Shown: in pieces, positions 42,474 to 48,025 of the stretch
Layout: every line of letters begins with the position of its first letter
Position numbering within the stretch: the first letter of the stretch is position 1
Assembly: GCA_002379985.1 (NCBI GenBank)
Contig: DFVG01000058.1
Location: forward strand, 1 to 48,025
Origin: Flavobacteriaceae bacterium UBA4166
Lineage (GTDB): Bacteria; Bacteroidota; Bacteroidia; Flavobacteriales; Flavobacteriaceae
DNA length: 48,025 bases
Reading direction: 5' to 3'
Notes under the pieces: generated by a model
Seen by the model: the letters and a program-made list of their open reading frames with translations, nothing else
Database searches by the model: none
What the model was told of the DNA's origin: nothing
Program-made: the position numbers and the translations under genes

Positions 42474-43289
42474 ATGAATACATTACAACCCATTATAGAA
42501 AGTGCTTGGGAAGATCGTTCCTTACTTTCACAACCCAAAACCATCCAGGCGATCCGTTCTGTGATTGCACATTTGGACGAAGGTAGTTTGCGCTGCGCGG
42601 AACCTTCAAAAGACGGTTGGCAAGTGAATGAATGGGTAAAGAAAGCGGTGGTCTTGTACTTTCCGATCCAAAAAATGGAAACGTTGGAAGCGGGTATTTT
42701 TGAATATCACGATAAGATCCCATTGAAACGCGGTTATCAAGAAAAAGGTATTCGCGTAGTGCCTCATGCGGTGGCGCGACACGGTGCCTATATTTCAAAA
42801 GGGGTGATCATGATGCCCAGCTATGTAAATATCGGGGCATACGTAGACGAAGGTACCATGGTAGATACGTGGGCCACAGTAGGAAGTTGTGCACAGATCG
42901 GTAAAAATGTACACCTTAGTGGCGGCGTTGGTATTGGCGGCGTGTTAGAGCCTTTACAAGCGGCTCCCGTCATCATAGAAGACAATGCGTTTATTGGCTC
43001 TCGCTCGATCGTCGTAGAAGGTGTTCGTGTTGAAAAAGAAGCAGTACTTGGTGCCAACGTGGTATTAACTGCCTCCACCAAGATCATTGATGTGACCGGA
43101 AGTGAACCGGTGGAAATGAAAGGTCGTGTTCCGGCACGTTCGGTGGTGATTCCGGGGAGTTATACAAAGAAGTTTCCTGCCGGAGAGTTTCAAGTGTCTT
43201 GTGCGTTGATCATCGGGAAACGAAAAGAAAGCACAAACAAAAAGACCAGCTTAAACGATGCTCTACGTGAATATGACGTAGCGGTTTAG
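42474..43289 (+). CDS. dapD: 2,3,4,5-Tetrahydropyridine-2,6-dicarboxylate N-succinyltransferase
   Basis: 271 residues, the usual length. The N-terminal helical part (MNTLQPIIESAWEDRSLLS) is followed by a left-handed beta-helix of hexapeptide repeats (GVIMMPSYVNIGAYVDEG, ATVGSCAQIGKNVHLSGGVG, DNAFIGSRSIVVEGVRV). It adds succinyl from succinyl-CoA to tetrahydrodipicolinate, on the way to diaminopimelate and lysine. The frame is open well upstream, but similarity begins at the ATG at 42474. Its TAG interlocks by 4 bases with the stop of the kinase gene. Confidence 0.93.
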   Translation: MNTLQPIIESAWEDRSLLSQPKTIQAIRSVIAHLDEGSLRCAEPSKDGWQVNEWVKKAVVLYFPIQKMETLEAGIFEYHDKIPLKRGYQEKGIRVVPHAVARHGAYISKGVIMMPSYVNIGAYVDEGTMVDTWATVGSCAQIGKNVHLSGGVGIGGVLEPLQAAPVIIEDNAFIGSRSIVVEGVRVEKEAVLGANVVLTASTKIIDVTGSEPVEMKGRVPARSVVIPGSYTKKFPAGEFQVSCALIIGKRKESTNKKTSLNDALREYDVAV

Positions 43290-44047
43290 TGATTGCGATT
43301 CCGTTTGCGGCGACGCAGTTTTTTGGAGTTTCCTTTTTTCTGAAATGCTCTGCTGTACTGCGTCATTAATTGATGAATTTTTTCTGAAGAAGCTCCGTAC
43401 AACTCCGCGTAGATCGGCGCCATAATGTTGATCATGGTTTTCGACAGCCATAATCTTCGGAAGTTCTTCATTCGTTGCTCCAACGATAATTCTTCAAACC
43501 GCATGCGATTTAGATCGATCAAATAAAAATCATAGGTTCCATCCTCGTTTTTCAGGATCAACGTATTTCCCGGAGAATGGTCTAGAAAGTTAATTTGCTT
43601 TTCATGTAATTCGAATGTAAACGCAGCAAACTGCTCTAAAATCGCCTTTCGCTCAGGATAGTTTGGAGTATGATTCAACACCCGAAAATCGAGATCGTAG
43701 GCAACATATCTAGAAATGTAAAAGCTCTCTCGCAGGCCTTGGTCAAAATGTTCGTAATACGCAACAGGAAAAGGAGTTTTGATATCACTTTCTATCAGTT
43801 GGATGGCATATTCATAAGACCGTTTTGCTTTGCTTTTCCGAAGATATTGATACACCCAACGTTGAAAGGCATTCGGTTTTTTAAACTTTTTGAAGGTGTA
43901 GTACGAACCTTCAATCGCAATCTTTTTGATCTGATTTCTTCCTTCCTCCACCAAAAATTCGCCGGAGGTTTCAAAATTTTCTATCGCGTCGCGTATTTCA
44001 GAAGCAATCGACTTGAAATCGGGATGAATACAGAAGGTTTCCTTCAT
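43286..44047 (-). CDS. Lipopolysaccharide kinase-like protein (InaA/WaaP/Kdo kinase family)
   Basis: 253 residues, cytoplasmic. It has a protein-kinase-like fold: a small N-lobe (VEEGRNQIKKIAIEGSYYTFKKFKK), then a catalytic loop INFLDHSPGNTLILK with the conserved Asp and Asn, and IDLNRMRFE as the metal-binding Asp motif. The C-terminus is a basic patch (KLRRRKRNRNH). Such enzymes phosphorylate sugars of the LPS core. The gene lies at the edge of a run of glycosyltransferases and is divergent from the GT9 gene with 51 bases between starts, which fits an envelope role. Confidence 0.85.
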   Translation of the reverse strand: MKETFCIHPDFKSIASEIRDAIENFETSGEFLVEEGRNQIKKIAIEGSYYTFKKFKKPNAFQRWVYQYLRKSKAKRSYEYAIQLIESDIKTPFPVAYYEHFDQGLRESFYISRYVAYDLDFRVLNHTPNYPERKAILEQFAAFTFELHEKQINFLDHSPGNTLILKNEDGTYDFYLIDLNRMRFEELSLEQRMKNFRRLWLSKTMINIMAPIYAELYGASSEKIHQLMTQYSRAFQKKGNSKKLRRRKRNRNH

Positions 44048-44098
44048 CTTACATTTTAATAACTAAGAAAAAAAAGATACTTTGCGAAGGTAACTGAT

Positions 44099-45172
44099 AT
44101 GAAGCAAATACTCGTAATACAGAACAAACGAATTGGGGATGTGCTCATCAGTTCGGTGATCGCACAGAACATTAAAAAAGTATATCCCGACAGCAAGGTC
44201 ACCTATTTTGTATACGACTATACTGCAGGTGTTCTTGAAGAAAACCCGAATATCGACCATATTATTCGCGTTTCGGAAAAGTGGCTGAAAAAACTTCCCA
44301 ACTTGGTTCGTACCTTGCGGAAGGTTCGACAACATAATTACGACATTATTTTCGACCCATACGCCAAATTTCAAAGCAGGATGATGTGTTTGTGTAGCGG
44401 CGCCGACTATCGAATCGGACTCAAACGGGCGCACAAACAATTGAAGCTTCCATTTTACACCCACCCCATTTCGTTTCTTGAAAAAGGGACACGTCTCTGC
44501 GGAAAAGCGATTGAAGACCGCGTACACATGGTGAGCGACGTTTTTCCGCTAGACAATCCTGATGAAGTGCCGAAAATCTATCTCACTTCCGAAGAAAAAA
44601 AGAATACAAAGATCGCTCACATCAATCGTCCCGTTCTCATGCTAGGCGTTCTAGGCAGCACTCCGAATAAATCCATGCCCTACCCCTACATCGCTACTAT
44701 CGTAGATTGGGTTACCGAGAATTATGAGGTCACTATCTTATTTAATTACGCCCCTCATCAAAAAGCAGAAGCGCAGAAGATATACGAACAATGCCATCGG
44801 CAAGACCAAATAGAGATCGATATTTACGAGGATAGTATTCGAGGGTTTATTACATTAATGCATCAATGCAACCTACTGATCGCGAATGAAGGTGGCAGTG
44901 TTCATATTGCCAAAGCCCTCAACAAACCCACCTTTACGGTCTATTCGCCTTTTATTCATAAAGCGCATTGGGCGACTTTTGAAGACGGTGTCATGCATAA
45001 ATCCATACACCTACGGGACGAAAAACCTGAAGCCTATCAGCAGTTTTCCAGAGAAGCGCGTAAAAAAGTAGAAGCAGATCCGGAGGAATTGTTTCAATTA
45101 CTGACGCCCGAACTAATTATAGCTTCGCTAGCCCCGTTTATGGAGCATCACTTAAAAGCACATAAAAAATAA
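44099..45172 (+). CDS. Glycosyltransferase family 9 (heptosyltransferase-like)
   Basis: 357 residues. The N-terminal ILVIQNKRIGDVLISSVIAQNIK and DSKVTYFVYDYTAGVLEENP are the ADP-heptose LPS heptosyltransferase signature; the nucleotide-binding half holds VLMLGVLGSTPNKSMPY, CNLLIANEGGSVHIAKALNKP and TFTVYSPFIHKAHW. It most likely adds a sugar to the LPS inner core. A possible -7-like TACTTTG lies at 44078-44084, one base shorter than consensus. It converges with the next GT2 gene over only 4 bases. Confidence 0.88.
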   Translation: MKQILVIQNKRIGDVLISSVIAQNIKKVYPDSKVTYFVYDYTAGVLEENPNIDHIIRVSEKWLKKLPNLVRTLRKVRQHNYDIIFDPYAKFQSRMMCLCSGADYRIGLKRAHKQLKLPFYTHPISFLEKGTRLCGKAIEDRVHMVSDVFPLDNPDEVPKIYLTSEEKKNTKIAHINRPVLMLGVLGSTPNKSMPYPYIATIVDWVTENYEVTILFNYAPHQKAEAQKIYEQCHRQDQIEIDIYEDSIRGFITLMHQCNLLIANEGGSVHIAKALNKPTFTVYSPFIHKAHWATFEDGVMHKSIHLRDEKPEAYQQFSREARKKVEADPEELFQLLTPELIIASLAPFMEHHLKAHKK

Positions 45173-45176
45173 TAAC

Positions 45177-46010
45177 TTATGATTCGACGGGTTGCGGACC
45201 TTTTTTAATTCCGAAATCCGTCCAAGGCTTCCCGCCTTCTCGGGTTTCCTTTCTGATCGCATTGTTCTTCGCAATCGATTCTTGATTCTTATACCCTCTA
45301 GGATGATCCAAGTGGATCACCACGGCATTATACCGAATTTGCTTGCTTTGAATTCCGAAATTAATAAGTCGTTCACCTAATTCTCTATCTTGCCCCCCAT
45401 ATTGCATCCGCTCATCAAATCCATTAACGGCAAGAATATCTTCTTTCCAGCCGCTGGCGTTATGACCGTTCCAACTGGCATTGGTGGGTGTGATGTTATT
45501 GAGAAGCGTAGCGCGCGTGGCTCCTGCGCTGAGTTTATTGTTTTTAAAAGAAGAAGGCAATCCTTGTTGTTTCAGCCATTGCACATCAAAACAACGCTCG
45601 GCATAAATATCTTCTTCGGTAATCTTTTCTGAAATATCCATCGGCAGCATAAAATAGCCGCCCGACAAAAAATAACCCAACTCCCGAAACTTGACGTGCT
45701 GCTCTACAAAATCTTTTCTGGGAATACAATCGCCGTCACTCATAATGATGTAAGGCGCACTGCATTGAAGGATCGCTTTATTTAAGATCTGTGATTTCTG
45801 AAAGCCCCGATCTTCGTGCCATACATGGATTAAAGGATAGAAGAGGTCTTTCTGCATGCTATCTAACAGCGCTTTGGTGGCAGGCTTCGAGCCATCATCG
45901 GCGATAACCACTTCGAAGTTTCGATAGGTTTGATTATTATACCCCCACAAGACCTTCTGAAGCCAAGCCTCACTATTGTACGTGCTTATGATAATAGAAG
46001 TATCGATCAC
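45177..46010 (-). CDS. Glycosyltransferase family 2 protein
   Basis: 277 residues of GT-A fold. SIIISTYNSEAWLQKVLWGY at the N-terminus, the nucleotide-binding IADDGSKPAT, the DxD motif in MSDGDCIPRKDF, and the acceptor-side GWKEDILAVNGFDERMQYGGQDRELGERL are the expected pieces, the last resembling the C-terminal galactosyltransferase-type domain. It adds a sugar to a surface polysaccharide or LPS core; donor and acceptor are unknown. The start is a GTG at 46010 because no ATG precedes the catalytic fold. It is divergent from the next GT2 gene, with 68 bases between the starts. Confidence 0.88.
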   Translation of the reverse strand: MIDTSIIISTYNSEAWLQKVLWGYNNQTYRNFEVVIADDGSKPATKALLDSMQKDLFYPLIHVWHEDRGFQKSQILNKAILQCSAPYIIMSDGDCIPRKDFVEQHVKFRELGYFLSGGYFMLPMDISEKITEEDIYAERCFDVQWLKQQGLPSSFKNNKLSAGATRATLLNNITPTNASWNGHNASGWKEDILAVNGFDERMQYGGQDRELGERLINFGIQSKQIRYNAVVIHLDHPRGYKNQESIAKNNAIRKETREGGKPWTDFGIKKGPQPVES

Positions 46011-46027
46011 GGTATTCAGATTCAGTA

Positions 46028-46035
46028 CAAAGGTA
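46028..46035 (-). promoter_or_regulatory. -7 box of the divergent GT2 gene
   Basis: The minus strand reads TACCTTTG, an exact TAnnTTTG, 17 bases before the GTG at 46010. It supports this GTG as the start. Confidence 0.45.
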
Positions 46036-46066
46036 CGGTTCTTTTTCAGTTTGAAGAAAAACAGGG

Positions 46067-46074
46067 TATCTTTG
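46067..46074 (+). promoter_or_regulatory. -7 box of the second GT2 gene, leaving almost no leader
   Basis: TATCTTTG is an exact TAnnTTTG that ends 4 bases before the ATG at 46079. The 14 bases from box to start codon are nearly identical to those before the trmH-like gene (22123-22136). Confidence 0.5.
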
Positions 46075-46078
46075 CGCT

Positions 46079-46816
46079 ATGACCAAGCTCTCAGTAATCA
46101 TTCCCACCTTTAACGAAGCATCCTATATCGAAGCAGCGTTGCAATCGGTGCAATTTGCAGATGAGATCATCGTCATTGACTCCTTCAGCGAAGACGAAAC
46201 AGTCGCCAAGGCCAAAACGCTCTCCACAAAGATTATAGAGCGCCAATTCGATAATTTTTCCAACCAAAAGAATGCCGCTTTAGAACATGCTACCGGCGAC
46301 TGGGTACTCTTTCTTGACGCCGACGAGCGTATTACCCATTCGCTTCAGTTTGAGATCGAAGCTGCGATACAGAACTCAAAATTTGGTGGCTACAAACTCA
46401 ATTTTCCGCATTTCTTCATCAATCGGTTTTTATACAATCATAGCAATGATGTTTTGAGACTTGTGAAAAGAGAGGGAGCGCATTTCAGCGGACTCGTTCA
46501 TGAGAAACTTCACTGTGAGGGACGTATTGGAAAATTAAAACATCCGGTGTTGCATTTTACCTATAAGGGGCTTAACCATTTTATTCAGAAAAAAGAACAA
46601 TACGCTTGGTTTCAAGCCGAGCAACTCCACAAAAAAGGTAAAAAACCCTCCCTTTGGCTGATGTTCTTGAAACCTACCTATCGTTTTTTTAGTTCGTATG
46701 TACTTCGCGGAGGCTTTCGCGATGGCATCCCCGGCTTGGTTATTTCAGGAATTAACGCCTATGGAGTATTTCAACGCTACGCAAAACTTATGCTGTTGCG
46801 ACGCGGACTCAGATAA
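46079..46816 (+). CDS. Glycosyltransferase family 2 protein (WaaE/KdtX-like), copy 1
   Basis: 245 residues. LSVIIPTFNEASYIEAALQS and EIIVIDSFSEDETVAKA form the nucleotide-binding part; the DxD-type motif is LFLDADERI, followed by LHFTYKGLNHFIQKKEQY, typical of LPS core glucosyltransferases of the WaaE/KdtX type. It is a close relative of the following gene, with the same order of motifs. The acceptor is probably an inner-core sugar, but that rests on family knowledge. It starts 4 bases after a perfect -7 box. Confidence 0.88.
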   Translation: MTKLSVIIPTFNEASYIEAALQSVQFADEIIVIDSFSEDETVAKAKTLSTKIIERQFDNFSNQKNAALEHATGDWVLFLDADERITHSLQFEIEAAIQNSKFGGYKLNFPHFFINRFLYNHSNDVLRLVKREGAHFSGLVHEKLHCEGRIGKLKHPVLHFTYKGLNHFIQKKEQYAWFQAEQLHKKGKKPSLWLMFLKPTYRFFSSYVLRGGFRDGIPGLVISGINAYGVFQRYAKLMLLRRGLR

Positions 46817-46874
46817 GCTGAAAAATGGCTTGGTATCTCAGACGAAGGAAACCGTGTAATCTTGATAAAATATG

Positions 46875-46882
46875 TACTTTTA
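46875..46882 (+). promoter_or_regulatory. Putative -7 box of the third GT2 gene
   Basis: TACTTTTA, one base off TAnnTTTG, 18 bases before the TTG start at 46901, in the 84-base gap. Confidence 0.35.
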
Positions 46883-46900
46883 CTCAAATTTTAACCGCGA

Positions 46901-47662
46901 TTGAATACCCGTCCGCTTATTTCGGCACTCGCCATAACTAAGAACGAAGCCCAGGTTCTTGAAGGATTTCTGAAACAATTAGATTTCGCCAATGAGATCA
47001 TTATTGTCGATTCGTTCAGCACAGACGGAACCCAAAATATCGTGCGCAACCACCCTAACGCACAACTCATCGAGCGGCCTTTTAAGAACTTTAGTGACCA
47101 AAAGAATTTTGCTATAGAGCAAGCCACACATCCTTGGATCGTATTTTTTGATCCGGATGAAGAGATCACCCCGGCACTAAAAGAAGAAATTTTGGCAAAG
47201 GTCTCACAGCCTGAAGCGGTTGCTTATCGTGTGAAGCGCGCCTTATATTTTATGGGTAAAAGACTTCGGTATAGTGGCTTCCAGAATGATTATGTGATTC
47301 GGTTGTTCCGAAAAGACAAATGTAGGTACGATGGTAGCTTGGTTCACGAAACCATCAAAGCACAGGGCAAAGTGGCAACCTTTTCTGAAATACTCCCACA
47401 CCATACCTATCGCGGCTTCGACCAATACACATCTAAATTGCATCAGTACAGTAAGCTAAAAGCAATGATGATGTTTCAGAAGCATAAAAAAGCACGGTGG
47501 ATCCATTTTATCGTTCGACCTTGGTACCGCTTCTGGCATCAATATATTATTCGTTTGGGGATACTGGACGGAAAAGAAGGCTTTGTTCTCGCCTATCTTA
47601 ACGCTTTTACGGTTTTCAAAAGATACATCCATCTATGGTTATTGTATCGAAAAATTGAGTGA
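46901..47662 (+). CDS. Glycosyltransferase family 2 protein (WaaE/KdtX-like), copy 2
   Basis: 253 residues, a paralogue of the previous gene. SALAITKNEAQVLEGFLKQL, EIIIVDSFSTDGTQNIV, SDQKNFAIEQATHPW and the DxD region IVFFDPDEEI match copy 1 motif by motif, although the loop reads DPDE where copy 1 has DADE. The start is a TTG at 46901: a stop lies three codons upstream and no ATG or GTG precedes the conserved core. It is followed by the GT4 gene, whose GTG could overlap the TGA by 4 bases or whose ATG lies 2 bases after it, so they are coupled. Confidence 0.86.
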   Translation: MNTRPLISALAITKNEAQVLEGFLKQLDFANEIIIVDSFSTDGTQNIVRNHPNAQLIERPFKNFSDQKNFAIEQATHPWIVFFDPDEEITPALKEEILAKVSQPEAVAYRVKRALYFMGKRLRYSGFQNDYVIRLFRKDKCRYDGSLVHETIKAQGKVATFSEILPHHTYRGFDQYTSKLHQYSKLKAMMMFQKHKKARWIHFIVRPWYRFWHQYIIRLGILDGKEGFVLAYLNAFTVFKRYIHLWLLYRKIE

Positions 47663-47664
47663 GT

Positions 47665-48021
47665 ATGAAACGTATTTTCTTAGAATCGCACAATCTCAAG
47701 AATCCTTACTCAGGCTTCGGACAATACAACTACCATCTAATTAAGGGATTGGCCGCGCAAGATCTCTCTGACTGGAAGATCACCCTTCATGTAAAGAACG
47801 TAAAACGTTGGAAGAAAGAATTTGGTGACACCTTCCGATATCGCAAATACCGCTCACTAACGCGACACAAACCGTTTCGTATCAAAAAGAAATACCACCT
47901 TTGGCACAGCCTGAACCAAAACATCAAAATTGAGCCCTTTTTTCAACTTCCCTACGTGTTGACCGTTCATGATATACATTTTATCAAAGAAGGTTCTGCC
48001 CATGTGCAACGTAAACTATGA
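47665..48021 (+). CDS. Glycosyltransferase family 4 N-terminal part, frame broken near the window end
   Basis: 118 residues read from the ATG at 47665: MKRIFLESHNLKNPYSGFGQ, the start of a GT-B enzyme with the nucleotide-free N-domain (HSLNQNIKIEPFFQLPYVL, TVHDIHFIKEG), then a TGA at 48019-48021. Full-length relatives have about 350-400 residues, so this is far too short. Dropping one base at about 48019 would continue the frame as QRKL-ER. This suggests a frameshift or a base error very near the window edge, or a truly truncated gene. Only four further bases are available, so it cannot be decided here. Its role in surface polysaccharide synthesis follows from the neighbours. Confidence 0.7.
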   Translation: MKRIFLESHNLKNPYSGFGQYNYHLIKGLAAQDLSDWKITLHVKNVKRWKKEFGDTFRYRKYRSLTRHKPFRIKKKYHLWHSLNQNIKIEPFFQLPYVLTVHDIHFIKEGSAHVQRKL

Positions 48022-48025
48022 ACGC

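Noticed and set aside
44063..44527. Minus-strand open frame of 154 residues
   Set aside because: Antisense to the N-terminal part of the GT9 gene. The GT9 motifs decide the strand.
1..48025. tRNA, rRNA, CRISPR array, transposase, integrase, toxin-antitoxin pair
   Set aside because: Looked for cloverleaf-like repeats, regular spaced repeats and typical protein motifs in the gaps and frames. None was found.

Overview
The window looks like chromosomal DNA of a marine-type flavobacterium (Bacteroidota, Flavobacteriaceae). The clues are: two secreted proteins with C-terminal type IX secretion (T9SS) sorting domains; a SusC-type plug domain; menaquinone genes; DUF349, DUF5606 and OstA-like proteins typical of Bacteroidota; a moderate GC content; no obvious Shine-Dalgarno sequences; and repeated Bacteroidota-type promoter boxes (TAnnTTTG/A, sometimes with a TTG about 18-22 nt upstream). 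No tRNA, rRNA, CRISPR array, insertion sequence, prophage or integrase was seen. Coding density is very high. The longest gap between genes is about 210 bases (17334-17543), so no stretch over 300 bases lacks a gene.

Layout. Bases 1-5548 hold the end of an amidohydrolase, a secreted M24 peptidase, a large membrane-anchored patatin-like phospholipase and a small secreted helical protein. Bases 5589-8969 encode the strangest protein of the window: VIT and VWA domains joined to a carboxypeptidase-like domain, a complete SusC-type plug without any beta-barrel, helical repeats and a DUF2135 domain. Bases 9061-13843 form a menaquinone cluster (menE, CPBP protease, menC, metallo-hydrolase, menA), all on the minus strand. 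Bases 13929-22081 carry a giant T9SS-exported choice-of-anchor I protein, DoxX, holA, a solitary HsdR-N nuclease-like protein, an esterase lipoprotein, a hypothetical lipoprotein and a second T9SS protein.

Bases 22135-40111 are a run of 14 co-directional plus-strand genes: TrmH-type methylase, M48 protease, MscS channel, RelA/SpoT, a Fur-like regulator, purA, an OstA/LptA-like protein, a class III aminotransferase, a TPR protein, two tandem DUF368 transporters, aroE, a DUF349 protein and a methyltransferase. Stringent response, purine synthesis, envelope transport and aromatic amino acid synthesis are thus packed together. Bases 40108-42380 are a minus-strand set (ruvX, def, DUF5606, mazG) with dapD divergent from it. 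From 43286 to the right end there is an LPS-type envelope locus: a WaaP/InaA-like kinase, a GT9, three GT2 enzymes and the start of a GT4 whose frame breaks a few bases before the window ends.

The points most worth a second look are the barrel-less plug fusion and the palindrome in its promoter spacer, the 13-helix patatin, likely leaderless promoters, interlocked stop codons at convergent gene pairs, the tandem DUF368 pair, a cysteine-poor Fur paralogue between spoT and purA, and a strongly over-represented TTCGGAA/TTCCGAA heptamer. All assignments come from reading translated sequence by eye; no database search was run.
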